Positions 1-8,179 of a stretch of 19,303 nt of DNA are shown piece after piece. This stretch comes from CAYLWW01 sp964387585. GTDB lineage: Bacteria; Pseudomonadota; Alphaproteobacteria; Rickettsiales; Midichloriaceae. Positions within the stretch are counted from its first letter, which is position 1. Each line of letters opens with the position of its first letter. Under the pieces are notes generated by a model. That model had not been told where the DNA came from. It saw only the letters and a list, made by a program, of their open reading frames with translations, and made no database searches. A program made the translations under genes and the position numbers. The stretch lies in the NCBI GenBank assembly GCA_964387585.1, contig CAYLWW010000023.1:1-19303 (forward strand), read 5' to 3'.

Positions 1-2
1 GG

Positions 3-24
3 CTAATTTTAAAGCTAAAATTAG
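3..24. repeat. Perfect 9-bp hairpin at window edge
   Basis: CTAATTTTA (3-11) pairs with TAAAATTAG (16-24) around a 4-nt loop. No T-run follows, so it is not an obvious rho-independent terminator. The gene to its left lies outside the window. The rest of 25-228 is AT-rich and shows no gene. Confidence 0.5.
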
Positions 25-228
25 AGCTGTTATCAATAACTTTTCAAATCTACAACACGAATATCGATTATTCTTTTAATATGTAAGATATATACGGTAA
101 TTTACTATAAATCCAATAGAGCATTATTGGTTTAAGATAAAAACGAGATAAGGAAAACCGTAAATAATTTTGAGATTTTTTTTGATGCTGTTTACTTTAC
201 ATTGCAAAAAATCATTAACTATATGTTA

Positions 229-603
229 TAGGCTATATCTGTCTCGCTTGTCTTCGCTTGCTTCCACGTAGGTGAAGTCTTTTTTTTATAGCTATAGCCT
301 ATAATCTTTTGAACCAATAACTTATTGTAAAAATACTCACTCTAAATTCTTGTGCAGCTTGTTTTAAAGTCATATCTTTATTTTCTTTCATATACTCTTC
401 AAGCTTCTCTAGTTCAATCCTTCGTTTTGAACCACCTCTTTTTTTTGGAAGATCATTCCCTTCTTGTTTGTATTTTTATAACCATCTACTTATCGCTGAT
501 ATACTCACTTTAAAGAGATTTGATGCACTGATATATCCATTTCCTTTAGCCTAATAGGCTAGCTTTTTTCAAATACTAGCCCACCCTTATATAATGCAGG
601 CAT
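229..603 (-). pseudogene. IS630-family transposase remnant, N-terminal (HTH) half
   Basis: Read on the minus strand from the ATG at 603 (preceded by an AAAGGA ribosome-binding sequence), the three frames together rebuild the DNA-binding half of an IS630-type transposase. One piece reads GYISASNLFKVSISAISRWL. After an in-frame TAA come KKRGGSKRRIELEKLEEYMK and DMTLKQAAQEFRVSIFTISY, which is a second helix-turn-helix. After a frameshift comes FTYVEASEDKRDRY (about 285-238), the linker that normally leads to the DDE domain. At least two in-frame stops and one or more frameshifts make it non-functional, and the catalytic half is absent. It ends at TATAGGCTATA (227-237). It lies directly downstream of the RNase J stop codon. 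The family assignment is from motif recognition; the exact element is not known. Confidence 0.8.
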
Positions 604-623
604 TTTCCTTTTAAATATATTTT

Positions 624-2288
624 TTAAACAACTATGTGCTCTATATGAACCATTACATAAGGTTCTTTTTTACGGTGACGACGTAATATTTTTTTTATTA
701 AGCTACTAACAGCTTTAGTTATAGATCTATCATCTCGCTTTTTTATTATTGCTACATTATCACGTACTTCCTCTATCAATAAATCTAGTAATTCCCCCTC
801 CTTTTTCACATCTAAAACTCCTGGCACTAAAATTCTTGGCTGCCTTATTAATCTATCATTTTTGTTTAAAACCAGAATAACAACTATTAAGCCATTATCT
901 CTCATATCCCTACGATCTCTTATTATAGGGCTATTCTCTTCTATTATATGCTGGCCATCAACTGCTAAATAACCAGATTCAACGCGCTCAATTTCTTTAG
1001 GTTCATCAGAAGACAGGGAAACTAAACTACCATTCTCTACTTCTATAGCGAATGGAATACCCAATGAGCGAGCAAATTTACAATGTTCATGTAAATGCAT
1101 GGCTTCTCCATGAACAGGAATAGCAATTTTAGGACGGATTAACTTATACATATCAGCTACTTCATCGCGTGAAGGGTGCCCAGAAACATGAACAAAATGA
1201 TCTCTTTCAGTCATAACTTCTATACCCATTTTGCAAAAACTATTAAATAAAGCGAATATCTTTTTCTCATTTCCCGGAATGATTTTAGAAGAAAAAATAA
1301 TGTAATCTCCTTTATTTAAGGTAATATCGGGATGTTGACCTTTAGATAATCTGCTAGTGGCTGCTAATGGCTCACCTTGACAGCCAGTACATATAAGCAA
1401 TGCTTCTTCTCTTTTTAATTGCTTCATTCCTTTTGAAGGTAGGAAAGGCTTCAGATCAGCTAAGTAGCCAGCATCTAATGCAGCATTGTATAGCCGCCAT
1501 AAAGCTCTACCTGCCAATACCACTCTTCTTCCATTAGCTTCTGCGGCTTTAGCTATAGAGTATAGCCTGGCTATGTTTGAAGCAAAGGTCGTTACTACAA
1601 CTAGTCCATTTTGGCACTCATTAATTAAGTTTTCTAGACTTTCCTTAAGTTTTCCTTCAGAACCAGAGCGACCATTTTGGAAAATATTAGTAGAGTCACC
1701 AATCATAGCTAAAACTCCCTCATCACCAAGCTCTTTTAGCCGTGCCTCATTAGTAGCATCACCAATAATAGGATCAGGGTCAAGTTTCCAGTCTCCAGTA
1801 TGAAAAACATTACCTTTATCAGTACGTATCATTAAGCCATTCATTTCTGGAACAGAATGAGTAATACCAATCATTTCAATTGAGAATGGATCCAATTGAA
1901 TTACTTTATTAGGCTCAACTTCAAAAATAGGAATATCATAATTCACCTCGCACTCTCTTAACTTAGCTTTTAATACGCAAGAGGTGAATTTGGTAGTATA
2001 TATAGGACATTCTAAGCGCTCCCATAAATAAGGGACTCCTCCCATATGATCTTCATGACTATGAGTAATGAATAAGGCAATGATATCGCTTTTATAATGT
2101 TCGATAAAATTTGTTTGTGGCAAAATGATATCTATGCCAGCTAAATCACGGTCTGAAAATCCTATACCAACATCTACAATTAACCATTTGCCTTTATAAT
2201 AGTAAGCGTTAAGATTCATACCTATCTCACATGCTCCACCTAAAGGAACAAATAACAAGTCATTATAATGTTTTTCTATATTTATCAT
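624..2288 (-). CDS. rnj: Ribonuclease J (metallo-beta-lactamase/beta-CASP RNase)
   Basis: The 554-residue protein is the usual length for RNase J, a cytoplasmic 5'-3' exo- and endoribonuclease that matures and degrades RNA. The metallo-beta-lactamase zinc motif HSHEDH is at residues 76-81, followed by MGG; His144 and the HTGD motif (163-166, Asp166) supply further ligands. The beta-CASP region carries GDSTN (197-201). The late motifs HVSGH (367-371) and PVHGE (391-395) complete the active site, and a C-terminal domain with a basic segment (KKILRRHRKKEP) follows. All catalytic residues appear intact. The start (MINIEKHYND) places the first beta-strand FVPLGGACEIG at the usual distance; no clear Shine-Dalgarno is visible. 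It lies 250 bp downstream of mreB on the same strand, so cotranscription is possible but not shown. Family identity is secure; substrates here are inferred. Confidence 0.96.
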   Translation of the reverse strand: MINIEKHYNDLLFVPLGGACEIGMNLNAYYYKGKWLIVDVGIGFSDRDLAGIDIILPQTNFIEHYKSDIIALFITHSHEDHMGGVPYLWERLECPIYTTKFTSCVLKAKLRECEVNYDIPIFEVEPNKVIQLDPFSIEMIGITHSVPEMNGLMIRTDKGNVFHTGDWKLDPDPIIGDATNEARLKELGDEGVLAMIGDSTNIFQNGRSGSEGKLKESLENLINECQNGLVVVTTFASNIARLYSIAKAAEANGRRVVLAGRALWRLYNAALDAGYLADLKPFLPSKGMKQLKREEALLICTGCQGEPLAATSRLSKGQHPDITLNKGDYIIFSSKIIPGNEKKIFALFNSFCKMGIEVMTERDHFVHVSGHPSRDEVADMYKLIRPKIAIPVHGEAMHLHEHCKFARSLGIPFAIEVENGSLVSLSSDEPKEIERVESGYLAVDGQHIIEENSPIIRDRRDMRDNGLIVVILVLNKNDRLIRQPRILVPGVLDVKKEGELLDLLIEEVRDNVAIIKKRDDRSITKAVSSLIKKILRRHRKKEPYVMVHIEHIVV

Positions 2289-2374
2289 TTTGATTAAATT
2301 TTATTTTTATATTTTGCTTGTTTATACCACATCTATAGTACAGACAATATAGATTTTTCTAATATGTTCATACA

Positions 2375-2389
2375 AACTCTATATGAGTT
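2375..2389. promoter_or_regulatory. 15-bp palindrome in mreB-RNase J spacer
   Basis: AACTC-TATAT-GAGTT is a perfect 5-bp inverted repeat, and CTATATGA repeats directly after it. It lies about 90 bp upstream of the RNase J start on the minus strand, where it could be an operator or a small hairpin. In sequence this AT-rich it may well be chance. No convincing -35/-10 pair was found in the spacer. Confidence 0.2.
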
Positions 2390-2538
2390 CTATATGATAT
2401 ATGAAAAGGATGGAAAACTATATTTCTCTAGTCTTAGTGAAAAACTTCTAATTGCAATAATAGTTTTCAGAAAATTAAAATAATTTATATAATTATTCAG
2501 TAGCTAAGTTTATTAAAGCATTTAGAGTGATTAACAAT

Positions 2539-3582
2539 TTAATCTTGTTTAAAAAGAACATGCTTCAAACTTGCAAAATTCTCTAAAACTTTACCTGTAC
2601 CCATAGCAACGCAGTTAAGTGGTTCTTCAGCAACAGAAACTAGCAAATCAGTATTTTCTTGTATCAACTCTGCTAGTCCATGCAATAAAGCTCCACCACC
2701 AGTAAGTACTATACCGCGATCAGATATATCTGCTGACAGTTCAGGAGGAGAAGACTCTAGTACTAATTTAATAGCAGCAATAATTTGATTTACAGGCTCT
2801 ACTAGGCTTCCTGCTATTTTATCCGCAGATAATGTCACTTCTTTTGGTATACCATTTAATAAATCTCGTCCTTTAATAATCATTTTCTTTTCTGCATTAT
2901 CCAAAGTAAATAATGTGCTGCCAATTTCCTTTTTTATTTTTTCCGCAGTTGATTCTCCAATTAGTAAATTATGATAACGTCTTATATAGGAAATGATAGC
3001 TTCATCCATACTATCACCCCCTACTCTAACTGAGCGTGCCAATACAATTCCTCCTAGAGATATTACACCAACTTCGGTAGTGCCTCCTCCTATATCAACT
3101 ACCATACATCCAGTTGGTTCAGTCACTGGTAAATTAGCACCTATAGCCGCTGCCATAGGCTCTTCTATTAGAAATACTTCTCTAGCTCCTGCGCTTTCCA
3201 CGGCATCTTGAATAGCTCTTCTTTCAACTGGAGTTGAACCATAAGGAACGCAAACTATTACCATAGGTCTTGCTAAAAAGTGACGACGGTTATGTACTGC
3301 ACTAATAAAATGTTTGATCATCTCTTCAGCTGCTTTAAAGTCAGCTATCACACCGTCTTTTAAAGGACGTATAGCTTTAATATCAGCTGGGGTACGACCT
3401 AACATCATCTTAGCTTCATTTCCAAATGCATAAGGAACCATAGATCCACGATGACTTATTAGAGCCACGACTGAAGGTTCATTGAGCACTATGCCCCGTC
3501 CTTGCACATAAACTAAGGTATTAGCAGTTCCTAAATCCATAGCCATGTTAGATGAGAGAAAACCTAATATTGCTGATAGCAT
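2539..3582 (-). CDS. mreB: Rod-shape determining protein MreB
   Basis: The 347-residue protein matches the standard length of this actin-like ATPase, which polymerises at the inner membrane and directs lateral wall synthesis. The actin-fold nucleotide motifs are all present: phosphate-1 DLGTANTLVY (16-25), the MreB signature IVLNEPSVVA (31-40), RPLKDGVIADF (72-82), the hinge segment EEPMAAAIG (140-148), phosphate-2 DIGGGTTEVG (163-172), and the adenosine motif LTGGGALL (293-300). The chosen start gives a normal short N-terminal lead with hydrophobic residues (LSAILGFL) that could help membrane binding. In many proteobacteria mreB is followed by mreC; here the next gene on the strand is RNase J, so no mre operon exists in this window. 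Upstream it faces the divergent virB6 across a 552-bp spacer. Confidence 0.97.
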   Translation of the reverse strand: MLSAILGFLSSNMAMDLGTANTLVYVQGRGIVLNEPSVVALISHRGSMVPYAFGNEAKMMLGRTPADIKAIRPLKDGVIADFKAAEEMIKHFISAVHNRRHFLARPMVIVCVPYGSTPVERRAIQDAVESAGAREVFLIEEPMAAAIGANLPVTEPTGCMVVDIGGGTTEVGVISLGGIVLARSVRVGGDSMDEAIISYIRRYHNLLIGESTAEKIKKEIGSTLFTLDNAEKKMIIKGRDLLNGIPKEVTLSADKIAGSLVEPVNQIIAAIKLVLESSPPELSADISDRGIVLTGGGALLHGLAELIQENTDLLVSVAEEPLNCVAMGTGKVLENFASLKHVLFKQD

Positions 3583-4134
3583 GTTATAACGTTATTATTT
3601 ATGCTTTTTAAGTATATAAACTTACAAGGCTTTTTAATATTGAAAAGTCTAACTTAAATTTATAGCGTATTCTATAAAAACTAATAAAGTAGTAAAAATC
3701 TAATATAACTCTGATAAATAAAGTTTGGTACGTTACTTGTGGCTAATGCGATTAGTGCACTTTATTTTTTGCACTTACTACTTTTTTTATTTATATTAAG
3801 TATACATCTCTAGTATTCTAAAAAAAGCTTTTTTGCAATCTTTTTAGTAAAAATAAATTGTCGGTTCTATAAGTGTTAAAAGTATAATAAGTTGCTTTTT
3901 ATATTAATTTGCTAAATATTAGATCAAGCAATTCAAATTAAAGAAATTATTAAATTTTATTTTTTAACGCTAAAATTATTGTTTCAGTAAATAATAAAAT
4001 AAAAAATTAAGTAGTATTAAAGTAAATTACTCATAATTTTAAAATTTTTTATTGAACATTTTTGCTGCCGCTTGTAGTTTTATAAACTTAAATAAAAACT
4101 AATATTTAAAGCTAAATCCTACTTTCCTCTCATC
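3583..4134. other. Gene-free divergent spacer between mreB and virB6
   Basis: No credible ORF or tRNA was seen here. Both flanking genes point outwards, so their promoters must lie in this stretch, but no clear -35/-10 pair stands out against the AT-rich background. TGCACTT occurs twice in direct orientation (3756-3762 and 3770-3776), with its first copy embedded in the palindrome AGTGCACT (3754-3761). A perfect AT-rich palindrome AAAAAAGCTTTTTT lies at 3821-3834. These are possible protein-binding sites, but nothing shows their role. Confidence 0.5.
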
Positions 4135-7100
4135 ATGGTAGTTAATGTGTCAGTAATACGTTACTTAGTAATTTTATTAGTATTATGTAAAACAGTACTA
4201 CTACCCAATTTAGCATTTTCAACCAATTTCTACAGTAATTGTATATTAGGCTATCAAACTGGGAGATTTGATAACAAAGAAAAATTTATTGTATCAGGAA
4301 TAAAGGGAGAATGTCATACTAAATGTCTTAAATCATGTAATATATTTTCTACAAAAGATCCTATATCGAAATATGAGTATAACCAAGATATTATTTCTCA
4401 TTGTATTCCGGTATGTCAAAGTGGCGATGTATTTGCAAGCTGGAAATTAACTTTTAAAACACAAACGCAACAATTACCTAGTACGGGATTGAATGGTAAG
4501 TCACAAACAACTAATTACATCTATAATATTTTTACTTACAGCGATATATTGACTAGCTCTGTAGTGAAAGCTTGTCAAACGCAGACAGATCCAACAACGA
4601 AAGAAGTAAGCGATATTAATGATAATGCTTATAAAATTTCCAATATGAATATACAAAGCGGTGATAAACTATCTTTAAGTTTAGAGAATAACTCTTCAAG
4701 TCAGAACACAATATATATGTGCGGTAGTAGTACAATTAATATTACTCCAACATTTCCCAATATGTTTTCACTTAATCCTGATGTTATAACTGGTGGTAAT
4801 GCTGCTGTAATACAAGCTAATACTAATGGTGGAGGGCCCAGTCAATCTGGTAGCAATAAAAATTATTTTAATTACTCTCAATCAACAAGTTCAGCAGGAT
4901 TCCAGCAACCTTATCTAACAAGTATGAATTCAGCATGGCAAAACACAACCACTCCACCATTGGAATGGACCCCTAATAACGTATATCCAACAGATCCAAG
5001 AGTAATGCATCCATGCTTTGCTAGTCTAAATCCTAGCACTCAGTGGAGTACTTTGAGCAATAGCAAAATTACTAGTTGTTATACCAGTAATTCTTGTCCA
5101 ATTGTTAACAGTCAATCTAAGCCGAATCAACCTAATACAGTAACTAGCCCTGTTAGCTGTTTTTGGGGTTGGCAGATACGTAATTCTAGCTATACTAATA
5201 CCGGGATTTATATAGCTAGTGGTGATGAATTATCGATAAGCTGGGCAGGAGACATAATGCTAAGTAATGACGGAACAAACTATTATGATCATAAATCTGC
5301 AGCAATGGCATATTTAGGTAAAACAAACCTTATTCCTTCTCCTAATACTCAACAATGTAATCAAACAGGGTTTCCAAATTGCACTACTCAACAGCTTACT
5401 GCTGTTAATGCTTTGACTATCACTAGTAGTTTAAATGTTCAAGGTTTAGGAACATTTGTTGGCGAAGCGGCTAGAGGTACTAATAATCAAGTACTGTGTA
5501 ATGGTAATAGCTTAGGAAATTATTCTATAAGTAATAATCCTCCAATACAAGGATTAAAGGGTACAGTACTCGATTCTCAGCCTAGCTACACTAGCGCAAG
5601 TATGAGCAGAGAAGCTCAAGCTGGCAAGCAGCCTCCGCAATTTAATTGTCAGACAGATGTTATAGACCCAGGTTTGAGCACCTATACATATAGCGGAATA
5701 ATTCAGGGAATAAGTAATAGAATGCCATTATCTATAAGTCATCCCAATAATTTTCAGTATCAGTATCCTGATTCTTCTCAACTGCAGTATGCGTTAGGAG
5801 GATATCAAGTGAAAATAAATTGGGGAGGCTGCCCTATTAGCAATGGCACTGGATTACAATATGCATTAATTAAAAAAGGAAGTAGCATTAACAATGCTAC
5901 TTGGAATGCTATTAATTTCAATTCTCAAAGCACTTACCCAATTACTGTTCCAGATGTGCCTGAGGGACAGAAAAAAGAAGAATATGATTTATATTTCAGT
6001 ATTAATACTAACGGATTTAATACTCAAAGTACAGACCCCAATATACAAGCTTTATATCAACCTTATAACCGTATAGGCTCTTATACTTTAGAGTTAAGCG
6101 GCTTATCTAATTCAATTAGTTATAGTGATTGCAATGGTTTATTAAAAAACATGGTGGAAATAGTTTATAATACTCTATTTGGTAATGGTGTAAATAATCC
6201 AGGAGTAGTAGGTGAATTATTTTATAACTTAACAAATAAAGATCCACGTTATAAATTATTCATAAATATTTTTATTGTATTGTTTATAGTAATTTTTTCA
6301 TTTTCATTTCTGATAGGTATAGTCGAATTTAATAGTCAGGAAGCTATAATACGATTGCTGAAAATTGGTTTTGTAATGATTTTAGTTTCGCCTTATAGCT
6401 GGGAATTTTTTGGCGGATATTTGGTGCCTTTGCTTGTTAATGGAAGCTTAGAATTGATTAATGCGGTAGTACAAGGATCAATTCCTATTTTAGAAAAATA
6501 TTCTCCTAACTTATCTAAAGATCCTTATTCTATATTTTGTACTTTTGATGGGCCGATTAATATACTGTTTAGTGATATAGTTTTAAAAAAGTTGGGAGCA
6601 CTTGTATTGACTAGTTTATTGGGATTCTTTACAGCAATAGCCATATTAATAGCAAGCGTAGTTTATGTAGTGGTTATGATTAAAGCTACGATGATATACA
6701 TATTTTGCATGATGGCTATGGCTATGCTGTTAATTTTAGCTCCAATATTCATTCCTATGGTATTATTTCAACAGACTAGAGATTTATTTGATAACTGGTG
6801 GAAAAGCATAATATCCTATGCTTTACAGCCTGTTTTCCTCTATTCTTCTATAGCATTATTTAATACACTAATAATAGTGTTAATATTGATCACTTTTAAC
6901 TTTAGTATATGTCAATTTTGCGTGGTTGAAATACCAGTTATCAATTACTGTGTTTTTACTGGTTGGCGTAATATTTCAGCAATTAATTATCCTAATGTAA
7001 GTGGTATAATGAGCTTCTTTTTACCCATGGGTCTTCTGAGCGCTTGTCTAACTTTTATTATACTAGCTCAAGCTATGTATGAGTTTTGTGATTTCGTTAC

Positions 7101-7335
7101 AGGTTTAGTAGGCAAAATCACTACTTTCCAAGTAGGTAGGCCTAATGAGAGTGTGGCAGGTTCAGCTGAACGGTTAAAACGTGGATTTGTAGGTAACTTA
7201 TCTACATTTAGCACGAGTGATAAAGGCCTTGTAGGTGATTCGTTGAGTTATGTTTTTAATACGGTTAAAAATAAAAGATTGAAGAGTAAAGTTAAAAGGC
7301 TAGAGAATAGTAATAAAGAGAGTAGTGATAAATAG
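4135..7335 (+). CDS. virB6: Type IV secretion system VirB6/TrbL-family protein, rickettsial extended type
   Basis: The 1066-residue protein has the layout of the long VirB6 paralogues of Rickettsiales, which form part of the inner-membrane channel of the P-type (rvh) type IV secretion system. A signal-like hydrophobic segment (about 7-28) precedes a long, Cys-, Ser-, Asn- and Gln-rich region. That region includes the cluster ECHTKCLKSC, the motif HCIPVCQSGDVFASWKL and the segment TGIYIASGDELSISW, features typical of the extracytoplasmic part of these proteins. From about residue 708 comes a TrbL/VirB6 membrane domain, with hydrophobic stretches near 708-730, 738-760, 822-880 (probably two helices), 895-925 and 958-988. 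A short basic C-terminal tail (VKNKRLKSKVKRLEN) ends it. Known rickettsial virB6 copies usually sit in tandem behind virB3-virB4; here the gene stands alone between mreB and an IS relic. No Shine-Dalgarno is visible at the ATG. The frame is fully open, so it is probably functional. Confidence 0.88.
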   Translation: MVVNVSVIRYLVILLVLCKTVLLPNLAFSTNFYSNCILGYQTGRFDNKEKFIVSGIKGECHTKCLKSCNIFSTKDPISKYEYNQDIISHCIPVCQSGDVFASWKLTFKTQTQQLPSTGLNGKSQTTNYIYNIFTYSDILTSSVVKACQTQTDPTTKEVSDINDNAYKISNMNIQSGDKLSLSLENNSSSQNTIYMCGSSTINITPTFPNMFSLNPDVITGGNAAVIQANTNGGGPSQSGSNKNYFNYSQSTSSAGFQQPYLTSMNSAWQNTTTPPLEWTPNNVYPTDPRVMHPCFASLNPSTQWSTLSNSKITSCYTSNSCPIVNSQSKPNQPNTVTSPVSCFWGWQIRNSSYTNTGIYIASGDELSISWAGDIMLSNDGTNYYDHKSAAMAYLGKTNLIPSPNTQQCNQTGFPNCTTQQLTAVNALTITSSLNVQGLGTFVGEAARGTNNQVLCNGNSLGNYSISNNPPIQGLKGTVLDSQPSYTSASMSREAQAGKQPPQFNCQTDVIDPGLSTYTYSGIIQGISNRMPLSISHPNNFQYQYPDSSQLQYALGGYQVKINWGGCPISNGTGLQYALIKKGSSINNATWNAINFNSQSTYPITVPDVPEGQKKEEYDLYFSINTNGFNTQSTDPNIQALYQPYNRIGSYTLELSGLSNSISYSDCNGLLKNMVEIVYNTLFGNGVNNPGVVGELFYNLTNKDPRYKLFINIFIVLFIVIFSFSFLIGIVEFNSQEAIIRLLKIGFVMILVSPYSWEFFGGYLVPLLVNGSLELINAVVQGSIPILEKYSPNLSKDPYSIFCTFDGPINILFSDIVLKKLGALVLTSLLGFFTAIAILIASVVYVVVMIKATMIYIFCMMAMAMLLILAPIFIPMVLFQQTRDLFDNWWKSIISYALQPVFLYSSIALFNTLIIVLILITFNFSICQFCVVEIPVINYCVFTGWRNISAINYPNVSGIMSFFLPMGLLSACLTFIILAQAMYEFCDFVTGLVGKITTFQVGRPNESVAGSAERLKRGFVGNLSTFSTSDKGLVGDSLSYVFNTVKNKRLKSKVKRLENSNKESSDK

Positions 7336-7389
7336 GGATCTGATATGTTGTTTTGTCACTTATCTACAAGTAATCGGTAAATATTGTAG

Positions 7390-7417
7390 TATATTGAAAA
7401 AATTGGTTTTCAATATA
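7390..7417 (+). terminator. Hairpin 55 bp after virB6, possible terminator
   Basis: An 11-bp perfect stem (TATATTGAAAA paired with TTTTCAATATA, loop AATTGG) lies just behind the virB6 stop codon. It is very AT-rich and no T-run follows, so it is weak as a classical rho-independent terminator. It may instead belong to the end of the IS630 relic that begins here. Confidence 0.35.
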
Positions 7418-7837
7418 TAGCCTATAATGCATGGAGATTCACTTAAAAGTGTGGGCTGCTATGGTAAAACCCAATTGGGGGAGCAAAAAAGTAGAACCAA
7501 CGTAATTGGAGCCTTGATTGATGGTGAAATTGATGCTGTTGGATTGATAGATTGCTGCAATTTTTACGGTTTGGGTTGAAAAGTTTCTACTATCCATTAT
7601 CTCACAAAGATCGATTATTGTGATGGATAATGCTGCTTTTCACAAAGGCAAAGACATGTAATCTTATATGATGCTGGTCATACTTTGCTCTATTTGCCCC
7701 ACATATTCTCCTGATTTGAACCAAGTAGAGAAAAAAATGAGCTCAGGCCAAGAAAATTTCTGGCAAAACATCCTGTTCCATCGATCAACTATTCAGTTCT
7801 TTCCTGGTATAACACTTTATAACGGTTTGGCTATATA
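7414..7837 (+). pseudogene. IS630-family transposase remnant, C-terminal (DDE) half
   Basis: Across shifting frames the plus strand encodes the catalytic half of an IS630-type transposase. RTNVIGALIDGEIDAVGLID (about 7490-7550) is followed by IIVMDNAAFHKGKDM (about 7615-7660), DAGHTLLYLPH (about 7670-7700), YSPDLNQVEKK (about 7708-7735) and KKISGKTSCSIDQLFSSF (about 7750-7805). These carry the second Asp (VMDN) and the Glu (VEKK) of the DDE triad. Several frameshifts and stops (for example after FYGLG and after GKDM) show that it is dead. The helix-turn-helix half is missing. TATATAGCC at 7414-7422 and its inverse GGCTATATA at 7829-7837 bracket the fragment and may be terminal repeats or coincidence. 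It is the complement of the fragment at 229-603. Confidence 0.8.
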
Positions 7838-7876
7838 AAAGTTGGTTTTTCCGTTTTAATTTCATTTCGAGAGCTT

Positions 7877-7929
7877 TATAAGAGCTATAATTACAAAATA
7901 GCGCAGTCTATTTTTATATAGCTCTTATA
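7877..7929. repeat. 13-bp inverted repeat
   Basis: TATAAGAGCTATA (7877-7889) is the exact reverse complement of TATAGCTCTTATA (7917-7929), with a 27-nt loop. The arms extend imperfectly outwards (GCTT/AAGC-like). It lies behind the IS630 relic in a stretch without genes and could be a small palindromic mobile element or a scar of an excised element. A T-rich tail is lacking on both sides, so a terminator role is not supported. Confidence 0.55.
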
Positions 7930-7950
7930 AGCGGTAGCAAGTATTGTTAA

Positions 7951-7998
7951 TTAATAAAAATAGTTTAATACCAATTGTGGATAACCTATTTTTATTAA
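7951..7998. repeat. Second 13-bp inverted repeat enclosing a DnaA-box sequence
   Basis: TTAATAAAAATAG (7951-7963) pairs perfectly with CTATTTTTATTAA (7986-7998) around a 22-nt loop. The loop carries TGTGGATAA, described separately. The arms are almost pure A/T. The remainder of the gene-free stretch to 8179 shows no other structure. Confidence 0.55.
7976..7984 (-). promoter_or_regulatory. Perfect consensus DnaA-box sequence (isolated)
   Basis: The minus strand reads TTATCCACA, the classical DnaA-box consensus, inside the loop of the 7951-7998 palindrome. A one-mismatch version, TTATCTACA, occurs at 7360-7368. A single box has a real probability of arising by chance in 19 kb of this composition. 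No cluster of boxes, no dnaA gene and no other origin-type features were found, so this is a motif match only. Confidence 0.25.
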
Positions 7999-8179
7999 AA
8001 CTTTTCCGTTATACTCCAGTTTCTCTCATTGTGTTATTTTTGACGTAAGCAATCTAACTTATTTTATTTTCTATTTTATTCTTATTTGTGTAACAAAGTT
8101 TTTAACTACGATAAGCTTATCATATTGCGTATCGGCTAGATAATTATGAGTAGAAATTTCCTATATTCCAGTTAAAATA

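Noticed and set aside
1486..1803. 105-residue plus-strand frame inside RNase J
   Set aside because: It lies antisense within a strongly supported gene and resembles no protein.
3583..4134. tRNA or small RNA gene in the long spacer
   Set aside because: No cloverleaf or T-loop GGTTCGAAT-like sequence was found; the hairpins seen are too short to support a call.
5894..6076. Small frame inside virB6
   Set aside because: It is an overlapping alternative frame in a continuous 1066-residue gene.
7951..7998. Chromosomal replication origin
   Set aside because: Only one perfect DnaA box, with no cluster and no neighbouring dnaA; recF and gapR lie more than 8 kb away and do not prove an origin.
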